DNA of 64,000 nucleotides from DATBVX01 sp963696675. Its GTDB lineage: Bacteria; Pseudomonadota; Gammaproteobacteria; Steroidobacterales; Steroidobacteraceae. Below, piece by piece: positions 29,045 through 38,143 of the stretch (the stretch's first letter is position 1; every line of letters starts with the position of its first letter). Location of the stretch: positions 35,478 through 99,477 of the forward strand of contig CAVOLM010000044.1 of NCBI GenBank assembly GCA_963696675.1, read 5' to 3'. The notes under the pieces are model-generated. The model saw nothing but the letters and a program-made list of their open reading frames with translations, was not told where the DNA came from and did not search any database. Position numbers and translations under genes: made by a program.

Positions 29045-30556
29045 TCACAGCGTGACCCCGCCCTTCCAGATGGCGATTTCGCGTTCGCCGTTTGTTTCGT
29101 TGCGCGCCGCCTGTCCCGACGCAGTGGCCAGCACGAGCTCCAGCAGCTCATCGGCGGCCGCATCCATTCCGAGACCGGTCATCACGCGTCCTGCGTCGAA
29201 ATCGATCCAGTGCGGCTTCTTGGCGGCCAGCGCGGAGTTGGAAGTGATCTTCAGCGTCGGCGCAGGAAAGCCGAGCGGCGTGCCGCGACCGGTTGTGAAG
29301 AGCAGGATGTTGGCGCCGGCAGCGACCAGTGCCGTCGAGGAAATGGCGTCGTTGCCCGGCGCCTCGAGCAGCGACAGGCCGGGACGCGCAACGCTGGCGC
29401 CATAGCGAAGCACATCCGTCACGATGGCGCGTCCGCCCTTCTGAACCGCGCCCAGCGATTTTTCCTCGAGCGTCGTGATGCCGCCGGCGATGTTTCCCGG
29501 CGACGGATTCTCGTGCACCGGCTGGTGATGATCGAGAAAGTATTGCTTGAAGTCGTTCACGAGTGTCACGACATTGCGCGCGACACTCTCGCTCGCGGCA
29601 CGTTCGAGCAGCACATGTTCCGCGCCGAAGACTTCGGGGATTTCGGTGAGCACCGCGGCGCCGCCCGCGACTGTCACACGATCGGCGATGCGACCCACCA
29701 GTGGATTGGCGGTGATGCCGCTCAAACCGTCGGAGCCGCCGCACTTGAGGCCGATCGTCAGCTTGTCGAGACCGCACGGGCTTCGCACTTCTTGCGCGGC
29801 TTGAGCGACGAGCTCTTCGAGCACCTTGAGGCCTTCCTCGGTCTCGTCGTCGACCGCCTGCGCGGCGAAGGCGCGAATGCGCTGCCGTTCGGCTTCTGAG
29901 AGTTCGCCGAGCAGTGCCTCGAGCTGATTCGATTCGCAGCCCAGACCCAGGATCAGCACGCCGCCGGCGTTGGGATGACGCGCCAGCGCCGCAAGGAGTC
30001 CCCTCGTACGCTGGAGATCGTCGCCGAGCTGCGAGCAGCCGAACGGATGCGTGAAGGCGTAGACGCCATCGACACGCATTCCGAAGCGTTGCGTGCCAAG
30101 GCGCGCGATGCGCTCCGCGGTTCGCTCGACGCAGCCGACGGTGGGCAGGATCCAGATCTCGTTGCGCGTGCCGGCACGACCGTCCGCGCGTATGTAGCCC
30201 TGGAACGTCGCACCGTGCGCAATCGGCTCTGGCGGCCGCGATTTGCGCGCGTGCAGATCGTAGGACTCGATGCCCGAGAGCTGCGTCGCGAGGTTATGCG
30301 TGTGCACGAGCGCCCCTGCAGCGATTGCCTGCAGCGCCCGGCCGATCGGCCAGCCGTACTTGTGAATTTGTGCACCCGCGGCCATCGCGTGCACTGCCAT
30401 CTTGTGGCCTGGCGGAATGGCTTCGAGCGCTACGACTGTCGCGTCCCCCGCCGGCACGCGCTCTCCGGTCCCGATCGGACGTAATGCAACGACCACATCA
30501 TCGCGAGGATCGATGCGCCAGGCGGCGGGAGCCGCAATGTGAGGCTGAGCAGCCAT
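29045..30556 (-). CDS. uxaA: altronate dehydratase
   Basis: 503 residues from the ATG at 30556 (MAAQPHIAAPAAWRIDPRD); the open frame extends further upstream but would run through the operator region. N-terminal SAF domain (VVVALRPIGTGERVPAG, GHKMAVHAMAAGAQIHKYG), then the dehydratase domain with GRAGTRNEIWILPTVGCVER, HPFGCSQLGDD, GLKCGGSDGLSGITANPLVG and GRGTPLGFPAPTLKI; conserved Cys residues probably hold the iron centre. It converts D-altronate to 2-keto-3-deoxygluconate in galacturonate catabolism. It is divergent from the lacI-family gene and is the first gene of the uxaA-uxuB-like transcript. Confidence 0.93.
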   Translation of the reverse strand: MAAQPHIAAPAAWRIDPRDDVVVALRPIGTGERVPAGDATVVALEAIPPGHKMAVHAMAAGAQIHKYGWPIGRALQAIAAGALVHTHNLATQLSGIESYDLHARKSRPPEPIAHGATFQGYIRADGRAGTRNEIWILPTVGCVERTAERIARLGTQRFGMRVDGVYAFTHPFGCSQLGDDLQRTRGLLAALARHPNAGGVLILGLGCESNQLEALLGELSEAERQRIRAFAAQAVDDETEEGLKVLEELVAQAAQEVRSPCGLDKLTIGLKCGGSDGLSGITANPLVGRIADRVTVAGGAAVLTEIPEVFGAEHVLLERAASESVARNVVTLVNDFKQYFLDHHQPVHENPSPGNIAGGITTLEEKSLGAVQKGGRAIVTDVLRYGASVARPGLSLLEAPGNDAISSTALVAAGANILLFTTGRGTPLGFPAPTLKITSNSALAAKKPHWIDFDAGRVMTGLGMDAAADELLELVLATASGQAARNETNGEREIAIWKGGVTL

Positions 30557-30609
30557 GCCTGCAAAAGAATGGCACAAAAAGCTGGGAAGGAACCCATGAT
30601 AACTGCTAT

Positions 30610-30625
30610 GGTAACCGGTGTCATT
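30610..30625 (+). promoter_or_regulatory. predicted LacI-family operator 4 (uxaA/regulator divergent promoter)
   Basis: GGTAACCGGTGTCATT with the shared core ACCGGTGTCA. It lies 53 bases before the uxaA start (minus strand) and 76 bases before the LacI-family regulator start (plus strand), a position suited to control of uxaA and autoregulation. Confidence 0.7.
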
Positions 30626-30701
30626 CACAGCAGGGGTATCGGTCTGACCGCCCGCAGCGCGCCAGTCGCCTGATCGGCAGGTTATTCTGTGCAGGGTATT
30701 C

Positions 30702-31841
30702 ATGACGGCGAAAGCGATGGCGAAGAAAAACCGCACCCGGGCGCCGGCACGCGCCCCCGCCGGGGTGGCGAGCCGAGCCGCCAACGAGGTCGCGCGAGCC
30801 TCGGCGCACCGGCCGAAGAATCACAAGCACACGATCAACGATATCGCACGCCTGGCGAACGTCTCGAAGAAGACCGTCTCGCGTGTCATCAACCAGTCCC
30901 CCTTCGTGCGCGAAGAGACACGGCTGCGCATCAGCGAGATCATGCAGAAGGTCGCCTACACGCCCGACCCGCAAGCGCGCGGTCTGGCCTTCCGGCGCTC
31001 ATTTCTGATCGGCCTGGTTTACGACAACCCGAATGCGACTTTCATCGTCAACATCCAGGAAGGCGCGCTCGGTCCCATCCGCCGCTCCGGCTTCGAGCTG
31101 GTCGTGCACCCGTGCGACCGCACCAGCGAATCGTTCGTCGCGGACGTGCGCCATTTCGTGACGCGCCAGAAGCTCGACGGCGTGATCCTGGTCCCGCCGG
31201 TCTCCGAGGATGCGACGTTGATCCGCATGCTGAAGGACGTCGACTGCCGTTACATGCGCCTCCTTTCCGTGCCACTCGATGAGCCGGCCAATATCGTGCT
31301 GTCGTTGGACCGGGATGCCGCGAAACAGGTGGGTGAGCATCTCGCCAAACTCGGTCACCGCCGCATAGCGATGATCAAAGGCCCAACCGGATTCCGGTCC
31401 GCACATGAGCGTTTCACTGGATTCACTGCCGGCCTCGCCGAGCATGGACTGGCAGTGCCGCCGGAGTACCTGGTCGAGGGCGCGTACACGTTCGATTCCG
31501 GCGTCGCCGCCGCCGAGGTGCTGCTGTCGCGCTCGCCGCGACCGACCGCGATCTTTGCGGGTAATGACGAGATGGCCGCGGGCGTTTACAAGGTGGCGCA
31601 CATGAAGGGGCTCACCATTCCGACAGATCTTTCGGTGGTCGGATTCGATGACACACCCATTGCTTCGCGCATCTGGCCGTCGCTCACGACCATCCGCCTC
31701 CCGATCCGGGACATGGGCCGCATCGCCGCCGATAAACTCATCGCCAAGGTTCACGGGCACGAGCAGCCGGCGAGCGCAGAATCAACCGTGTTTCCGCACC
31801 TGGTGCTGCGAGACTCCTCCACCAGGCCTGGACCGAGCTGA
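30702..31841 (+). CDS. LacI-family transcriptional regulator of uronate/pectin genes
   Basis: 379 residues. A basic, Ala-rich tail of about 40 residues precedes the LacI helix-turn-helix (HTINDIARLANVSKKTVSRV, 43-62) and hinge helix (YTPDPQARGLAFRRS). The effector domain is the periplasmic-binding-protein fold (SFLIGLVYDNPNATFIVNIQ, RRIAMIKGPTGFRSAHERF, TAIFAGNDEMAAGVYK, SVVGFDDTPIASRIWPSLTT). It is divergent from uxaA and upstream of uxaC-kduI-kduD, with a predicted operator in the shared promoter. Likely a repressor relieved by a uronate intermediate; the ligand cannot be read from sequence. Confidence 0.9.
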   Translation: MTAKAMAKKNRTRAPARAPAGVASRAANEVARASAHRPKNHKHTINDIARLANVSKKTVSRVINQSPFVREETRLRISEIMQKVAYTPDPQARGLAFRRSFLIGLVYDNPNATFIVNIQEGALGPIRRSGFELVVHPCDRTSESFVADVRHFVTRQKLDGVILVPPVSEDATLIRMLKDVDCRYMRLLSVPLDEPANIVLSLDRDAAKQVGEHLAKLGHRRIAMIKGPTGFRSAHERFTGFTAGLAEHGLAVPPEYLVEGAYTFDSGVAAAEVLLSRSPRPTAIFAGNDEMAAGVYKVAHMKGLTIPTDLSVVGFDDTPIASRIWPSLTTIRLPIRDMGRIAADKLIAKVHGHEQPASAESTVFPHLVLRDSSTRPGPS

Positions 31842-31844
31842 CGC

Positions 31845-33315
31845 ATGCCAGCGCGCACCCACGTGAAACCGGTTCGCTCCGCGGCGAGAAGGCTCACCGT
31901 GCACGAGGATCGGCTGTTTCCCGCTGATCCAGCGGTGCGCTCAGTTGCTCGTTCCCTCTACCACGCCGTACGCGACCTGCCGATCATCAGCCCGCACGGG
32001 CATACCGACCCCGCATGGTTCGCGCACAACGAAACGTTTTCAAATGCCACGGAGTTACTGCTGGCGCCCGATCACTACCTGTTCCGCATGCTCTACAGCC
32101 AGGGCATTTCGCTCGACGACCTGGGCGTTGCCTCGAAGGGCGGTCCGTCATCAGCGGATCCGCGCGCCGCGTGGCGACTGTTCGCGCGCCATTACCACCT
32201 GTTCCGCGGGCACGCCGTCGGCGCATGTGGCTCGAGTACGTCTTCGCGAAGGTGTTCGGCATCGATGTGCGGCTGGATGCGGATACTGCCGATCACTATT
32301 TCGACGCGATCGGCGCGAAGCTGCTCACGCCCGAACTTCCGGCCGCGCGCGCTCTTCGAGCGCTTCAACATCGAGGTGATCGCCACCACCGAATCACCGC
32401 TCGACACGCTCGAGCATCATCATGCGATCCGTGCGAGCGGCTGGCGCGGCCGCGTCATCACCGCCTATCGCCCGGACCCGGTGATCGACGCGGAGCACGA
32501 AGGGTTCCAGGAGGCGCTGCCGAAGTTCGCGGAACTCACCGGCGAGGACGTCTACGGCTGGCGCGGCTATCTCGCCGCACACCGCAAGCGCCGCGCGGTG
32601 TTTGCCGCCGTGGGCGCAACGTCGACCGATCACGGCCATCCGACCGCGACTACCGCAGACCTCTCGACGCACGACGCGGAACGCCTGTTCGCGCGCATCG
32701 TGAAAGGCGGACTTCAGCGCGACCGACGCCGAGCTGTTCCGCGCCCAGATGCTGACCGAGATGGCACGCATGAGCCTCGACGACGGGCTGGTGATGCAGA
32801 TTCACCCCGGCTCGTTTCGCAATCACAACCGCTGGCTGCACGAGTACTACGGTCGCGACAAGGGCGCCGACATTCCGCTGCCCACCGACTATGTACGCGC
32901 ACTGAAGCCGCTGCTCGATCGCTTCGGCAACGACAAGCGACTGACGGTCATCGTCTTCACGCTCGATGAGAGTACCTACAGTCGCGAGCTGGCGCCGCTC
33001 GCGGGCCACTACCCGATCCTCAAGCTCGGCCCGGCGTGGTGGTTCCACGACAGTCCGGAGGGCATGCGCCGCTTCCGCGAGCAGACGACGGAAACGGCCG
33101 GCTTCTACAACACGGTCGGCTTCAACGACGACACGCGCGCATTCCTGTCGATCCCGGCACGCCACGACGTCGCGCGCCGCGTCGATTGCGCCTTCCTTGC
33201 GCGCCTCGTGTGCGAACACCGGCTCGCGGAGGACGACGCGCACCAGATCGCGCAGGACCTCGCGTATCACCTGCCGAAGCGCGCCTACAAACTCGATCAA
33301 CCAGCAGGGGCCTGA
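31845..33315 (+). CDS. uxaC: glucuronate/galacturonate isomerase, three frameshifts
   Basis: About 490 codons, starting three bases after the lacI-family stop. Motifs in order: DLPIISPHGHTDPAWFA (metal His pair), NATELLLAPDHYLFRMLYSQ, MWLEYVFAKVFGIDVRL, FERFNIEVIATTESPLDTLE, SGWRGRVITAYRPDPVID, MQIHPGSFRNHN and GPAWWFHDSPEGMRRFRE. Breaks near 32220, 32345 and 32712 each resume at the expected residue. It isomerises galacturonate to tagaturonate (and glucuronate to fructuronate), the first step after uptake of the monomer. Confidence 0.88.
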
Positions 33316-33348
33316 AGCGCCACTGCGTTTTCTGTCCGGAGCCACCTC

Positions 33349-34185
33349 ATGCGGATCAAAGTGCTGCAGGCAACCCATCCTGAGATGATCAAGTCACTCG
33401 ACACGGCGCAGTTGCGCGAGTTTTACCTCGCCAGCGAGATCTTCGTGCCTGGTGAGATCTGTCTCACCTACAGTCATGTCGAGCGCTTCATCATCGGCGG
33501 CGCCCAACCGGAAAAGGAAGGGCTGAAGCTCACCACGATGAAAGAGGTGGGCTCGGATCCCTTCCTCGCGCGTCGTGAGATGGGCGTGATCAATATCGGC
33601 GGCGCGGGGCGCGTCAGCATCGATGGCTCGAACTACGAGCTCGAACCGCGCGACGGCCTGTATATCGGTGCCGGCAGCGCCAATGTCGTGTTCCAGTCGC
33701 GGGACGCGGCGAATCCGGCGAAGTTCTATCTGGCGAGCTCGCCGTCGCATGCACGCCATCCGACCGTTCGCATCCCGGTGTCGGAAGCCAAACCGATGCC
33801 GATCGGCGCGGTCGAGACCTCCAACGAGCGCACCATCTACCAATACGTGAACCCCGATATCTGCAAGTCCTCGCAGCTGCTCCTGGGGCTCACGTCGCTC
33901 AAGAACGGGAGCGTCTGGAATACGATGCCCTGTCACCTGCACGACCGGCGCTCGGAGATCTATTTCTACTTCGACCTCAAGCCGACCGATCGCGTGTTTC
34001 ACTTCATGGGTCAGCCGCACGAGACGCGGCACCTCCTGATGGCGAACGAGCAGGCGGCGATTTCGCCGCCGTGGTCGATCCACTCGGGGGCGGGCACGTC
34101 GAGCTATTCGTTCATCTGGGCGATGGCGGGCGACAACCAGGACTACAAGGACATGGACCAGGTGTCGACCATCGATTTGCGCTGA
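33349..34185 (+). CDS. kduI: 5-dehydro-4-deoxy-D-glucuronate isomerase
   Basis: 278 residues, full length. Start MRIKVLQATHPEMIKSLDT; REFYLASEIFVPGEICLTYS and HVERFIIGGAQP are KduI signatures. The zinc site is visible as MPCHLHDRRSEIYFYF (two His and Glu) plus the later His in WSIHSGAGTSSY. It isomerises the unsaturated monomer released from pectin by lyases (5-keto-4-deoxyuronate) for reduction by KduD, encoded ten bases downstream. Confidence 0.95.
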   Translation: MRIKVLQATHPEMIKSLDTAQLREFYLASEIFVPGEICLTYSHVERFIIGGAQPEKEGLKLTTMKEVGSDPFLARREMGVINIGGAGRVSIDGSNYELEPRDGLYIGAGSANVVFQSRDAANPAKFYLASSPSHARHPTVRIPVSEAKPMPIGAVETSNERTIYQYVNPDICKSSQLLLGLTSLKNGSVWNTMPCHLHDRRSEIYFYFDLKPTDRVFHFMGQPHETRHLLMANEQAAISPPWSIHSGAGTSSYSFIWAMAGDNQDYKDMDQVSTIDLR

Positions 34186-34194
34186 GGTTGGAAG

Positions 34195-34953
34195 ATGCCA
34201 GACCTGTTTGACCTGAGCGGACGCGTCGCGATGGTGACCGGCGCCAACACCGGTCTCGGCCAGGCGATCGCCGTCGCGCTGGCGCAAGCGGGCGCTGACA
34301 TCGCTGCCGTCGGGCGCTCCCGCCCCGATGAGACCGCCAGGCAGGTACGCGCTGCGGGGAGAAAGCTCCACGCCATCGATTGCGACCTCGGTGCAAAACC
34401 GGATACCCGAGCTATCGTCGCCGAGGTGCTAGCCCAACTCGGCCGCCTCGACATCCTGGTGAACAATGCCGGAATCATTCGTCGCAATGCCGCGCTCGAA
34501 TTCACGGAGGAAGACTGGGACGCGGTGATGGACCTCAACCTCAAGACCGTGTTCTTCCTCTCGCAAGCGGCGGCGCGCGCGATGCTCGAAGGCCCGAAGC
34601 GCGGCAAGATCATCAATATCGCTTCGATGCTTTCGTTCCAGGGCGGAATTCGCGTTGCGTCCTATACCGCGAGCAAGAGTGGCATCGCCGGCCTGACGCG
34701 TCTACTCGCCAACGAATGGGCGGCGCAAGGCATCAATGTAAATGCGATCGCGCCCGGCTACTTCGAAACCAACAATACGACCGCACTGCGCGCAGATGCC
34801 GAGCGTAATGCCGACATTCTCAAGCGCATTCCAGCTGGCCGATGGGGCAAACCCGGCGACCTCGGTGGTGCCGCGGTTTTTCTGGCATCAGCGGCCTCCG
34901 ACTACGTTCACGGCACGATCCTGCCGGTCGACGGCGGCTGGCTGGCGCGCTAG
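34195..34953 (+). CDS. kduD: 2-dehydro-3-deoxy-D-gluconate 5-dehydrogenase (SDR)
   Basis: 252 residues. Short-chain dehydrogenase motifs: TGANTGLGQAIA for NAD(H), NNAGIIRR, the Ser in IINIASMLSFQGG, YTASKSG with Tyr and Lys of the active site, and NAIAPGYFETNNT. KduD reduces 2,5-diketo-3-deoxygluconate to KDG. Last gene of the lacI-uxaC-kduI-kduD run; convergent with a GST gene 11 bases away. Confidence 0.93.
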   Translation: MPDLFDLSGRVAMVTGANTGLGQAIAVALAQAGADIAAVGRSRPDETARQVRAAGRKLHAIDCDLGAKPDTRAIVAEVLAQLGRLDILVNNAGIIRRNAALEFTEEDWDAVMDLNLKTVFFLSQAAARAMLEGPKRGKIINIASMLSFQGGIRVASYTASKSGIAGLTRLLANEWAAQGINVNAIAPGYFETNNTTALRADAERNADILKRIPAGRWGKPGDLGGAAVFLASAASDYVHGTILPVDGGWLAR

Positions 34954-34964
34954 TCGTATCCCGC

Positions 34965-35606
34965 TCAAGGCAACTCGCGCGAGGAATGAGGATCGATCGA
35001 GTAGGGATACACGCGCTCGAGGAAGCGTGGCTGATTGCGCACCCGCTCGATCCATGTCGCGATGTTGCGGTAATTCTCCAGCGGCAATTCCGCATCGTTC
35101 GCCACATGTGTGTATGCGAATAGCGAGATGTCCGCGATCGTGTAGTCGTCGCCCACGATGAAGGGGCGTTGCGCCAGCTCACGGTCGAGTGCCGCCAGTG
35201 CCTTCAACGCGCCTTGCCGCTTCGCTTCGATCATCTCCCTGGGCCGACGCCCCAGCTTGTCGGTGAGCGTCCAGTAGCGCAGCGAGCCCGCGGTGGATTG
35301 AATGTAATCCGCTTCGAACGACATCCATTGCAGGACCTTGGCGCGCTGGAAGCTGTCCGCGGGCAGAAAGCGCGAGCCCTCGGCCAGGTGGAACAGGATC
35401 GCGTTCGATTCCGCGAGCACACGCCCATCCTCGAGCCTGACTGCCGGCACCGCGCCGGTGGGGTTGATCGCCAGGTACTCCGGCCGCTGACCCTCGCCTT
35501 CGAAGATGCTGACGGCCTCGGTGCGATAGGGCCGATTCAACTGGTTGAGCAACAGGCGAATCTTGTACCCGTTCTGCGAAGGCAGGTAATCATAGAGCGT
35601 AAGCAT
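34965..35606 (-). CDS. glutathione S-transferase
   Basis: 213 residues. N-terminal thioredoxin-like domain (MLTLYDYLPSQNGYKIRLLL, NPTGAVPAVRLEDGRVLAES with the glutathione-contact cis-Pro and Ser), then the all-helical domain with FIVGDDYTIADISLFAYTH. The start looks like the beta-proteobacterial/nu-type bacterial GSTs. Cytosolic; substrate unknown. Confidence 0.92.
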   Translation of the reverse strand: MLTLYDYLPSQNGYKIRLLLNQLNRPYRTEAVSIFEGEGQRPEYLAINPTGAVPAVRLEDGRVLAESNAILFHLAEGSRFLPADSFQRAKVLQWMSFEADYIQSTAGSLRYWTLTDKLGRRPREMIEAKRQGALKALAALDRELAQRPFIVGDDYTIADISLFAYTHVANDAELPLENYRNIATWIERVRNQPRFLERVYPYSIDPHSSRELP

Positions 35607-35682
35607 GTCGATCTCCTTTGCGCGCGATTATTCACCGCGACGACCCGACACACACTCCGATTCTTGCGCTGGAACTGGCGCG

Positions 35683-37669
35683 CTATTGCTCTTCGGTTTC
35701 ACCCTCTTCTCCGGCAGGGATCGACGGACAGGTCAGGCGATAGGGCTCATCTCCGAGATACTGGCGCCATTCATTGCGAGTGAGATTGCGCCCTGCCTTT
35801 TCGCAGGCAGCCGCCACGGCATCCGCCGGCCTGGTCCCGGCAACCTCGATGGCGCGGTCATTCTCGTCGTTGCCCAGCACCGCAAATCGCCGGCCGTCGT
35901 GGCTCACGGCGACGCCCATGAGATCGCGGGCGTAGGGAATGCGCCTCAGGAGGCGTCCGCTCTGCATCTCCCAGACGCGTGCGTCCTCATCGCCGCTGAT
36001 CGTCGCGAAGTATGCTGAATCGTCGCTCGCGGCCATCGCTCGTGTGTAGAGCGCACCCTTGGCTGTCGAGAAGCGCAAGGTGCGCGAAGCCAGGTCCCAC
36101 CAACTCAATTCACCGTCTGTCTGCCCGAGCACGATTGTCTTGCCGGTCGAGTCGAAGATCACGCCGGCGTCACCGTCCGTGCCGGTGCGCAGGTTCCACA
36201 GTTCCTTCCCGCTCTGAACATTCCAGAACCGCGTCGGCACATCTGCGCCGAATGTGGCGAGCACCTTTCCTGCGACGTCGAGGCGCACACTTTCGATGTC
36301 TCTATCCGTTGTGAAGCGCTTGAGCAATTCCCCGCTTTGCGCGCGCCAGAGATTGGCCACGCCGTCGCGGCTCACGCTCGCGAGCACCGTGGACGAGGGC
36401 GAGAAGACGATCGAATACACGGGCGCACCCTGCTGCATGCAGCGCAGTTTCTGCCCCGAACCTGAATCCCAGAGACAAACCGCTCCGCTTTCGTCACTGG
36501 TCGCGAGCGCGTGCCCCTGCGCCATCGAAAGCAACTGCAGTGACCAGTGCAGCGCCTGCCAGCCGATGCAGCTCTCGTCCCGAGCGCGCATCCCAGATCC
36601 GTGCAGTGGCGTCCGGACCGGCGGTCGCAAGCTCATCGCGGACTGGATTGAAGGCAATGACCTGGCGTGATCCCCGGGATTCGGAGAAGGTGCCGCGCTG
36701 GTCCTTCCAATGCTCGAGGCCGCCGGTACCGCCATGATCGACTCGCGCCACGATCTGACCACTCTCCAGATCCCAGACAAGTGCGCCCTTCGCGCCGCCA
36801 CCCGCCGCCAGGAGGCGGCCGTCGCGATTGAACGAAAGTGCGATGGGCAGATCGTCGCGCTCGAGCTTCAGTTGCCTGTCCGTCCAAGGTAGCAACGCGA
36901 AGGAATCCCGGAGGGACTGTTCGGTGCGTTGCGTGTGGCGATGCTTCACGGCCTCGATCCCGAGCAGCACACTCAGCTCGAGATGATCGATGCGGTCCGA
37001 ACTCTCCATCAGGAGCCCCCACCAGATCCGCTTCTCTTCGTCCGGCGTCAGCTTGAGTACCTCGGCGCGAATTGCATCGGCCTGTTGGGCCAACCGCTCC
37101 GCAGTAGCGCTCACTTGCGCATGCGACTGGTAGCCGCGCCAGCCGAACCATGCACCGATCAGCGCGACCAGCACGGCGCCCGCATAAGCCGCCCGACGCG
37201 TCCAAAGTTTTCGCTGATAGGTGCGGCGACGCGCCTCGCGCTCGGCCAGTTCGGCAGCGCTGACTTCGGGACCCAGCGCATGCACGCGCTGGATATCTTC
37301 GATCAGCCCGAGCAGCGCCGGATCTCGAAGCCCTCCGCTCCATTGAGAGAAAGTTCTCGCCTGTGTCTGACGAAATGGCAGCGGCGGCTCGCTGTCACCC
37401 AGCAGCACCGGCACCAGGATCTTGCGGTTCCAGCCTTCGGAGGCCTCGGCAATCACCCAATCCGATGTCGTCGCATCCTTCGACCACAGCACGACGACGC
37501 TACGGCTGGCAGCAAGGGCGTCTTGTATTTCCCGAGGATATTGCTCGCCGGTCCTGAGACTCGTGTCCCACCACACCGACCAGCCGCGCGCCGCAACCAG
37601 CGCATCGGTAAGGCGGCGCGCGGTCTTTACTTCTTCGTGGGCATAGCTGATGAAAACGTCGTAAGTCAT
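35683..37669 (-). CDS. TIR domain - membrane helix - WD40 propeller protein, one frameshift
   Basis: About 661 residues from the ATG at 37669. Residues 1-100 are a TIR_2-type domain: MTYDVFISYAHEEVKTARRL, WSVWWDTSLRTGEQYP, and SKDATTSDWVIAEASEGW, where Glu75 aligns with the catalytic Glu of NAD-cleaving TIR domains. A single membrane helix follows at about 159-179 (AAYAGAVLVALIGAWFGW), then a helical linker and about seven WD40-type blades (ALVWDLESGQIVAR, TARIWDARSGREL, AVCLWDSGSGQKL, VANLWRAQSGELL, ARVWEMQSGRLL). The tail RNLTRNEWRQYLGDEPYRLT is typical of bacterial WD40 signalling proteins. An extra base near 36522 breaks one blade. Predicted sensor with a TIR effector; whether it is immune or regulatory is open. 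Confidence 0.85.
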
Positions 37670-37729
37670 CGTGTCCCTCTGGATGATGCTCAACGACACC
37701 GAGACGGCACCGCCGTCGCGGAAACTCCG

Positions 37730-38137
37730 CTACGGGACGGGGATGACCTGGTAGTTGGTCGCGTCCTTGATGGGTTCAGCCTTGTCGACGAAGTAGCGCG
37801 TCTCGGCAAAGCAGGTCGTCGGCACGAGCGGATGCTCTGTGTAGTGCAACCTCACACGTTGTCCGATGGTCTGATTGATCGACGCCGCCAGCGACTCCTC
37901 ACGCACGCTGAAATGCCAGATCTCGGGCGAGACGCCTCCCACGACGTACAAAGCCAGTTCCCCTTCGTAGGTCTTGCAGATCCAGCCCTTACGGGAAAAC
38001 TTCTGCAGCACGCCGGCGCGCTCCCCGTCGCCGTAGCTCCAGCTCAAGGTGAACATGGTCCAGAGCACGCTTAGCACGACAAGGAGCAGAACCAACCACA
38101 GCAACACACGACCGACACGCGACATGACACTACTCAT
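37730..38137 (-). CDS. small membrane-anchored conserved hypothetical protein
   Basis: 135 residues: an N-terminal hydrophobic anchor (LLWLVLLLVVLSVLWTMFTL) and a soluble part beginning SYGDGERAGVLQKFSRKGW and VCKTYEGEL-like sequence (ICKTYEGELALYVVGG), then IWHFSVREESLAASINQTIG and RVRLHYTEH. I recognise this as a widespread proteobacterial small protein, often misnamed in databases, of unknown function. It lies six bases upstream of the korB stop region on the same strand and 60 bases before the TIR gene. Confidence 0.75.
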   Translation of the reverse strand: MSSVMSRVGRVLLWLVLLLVVLSVLWTMFTLSWSYGDGERAGVLQKFSRKGWICKTYEGELALYVVGGVSPEIWHFSVREESLAASINQTIGQRVRLHYTEHPLVPTTCFAETRYFVDKAEPIKDATNYQVIPVP

Positions 38138-38143
38138 GGCTGA

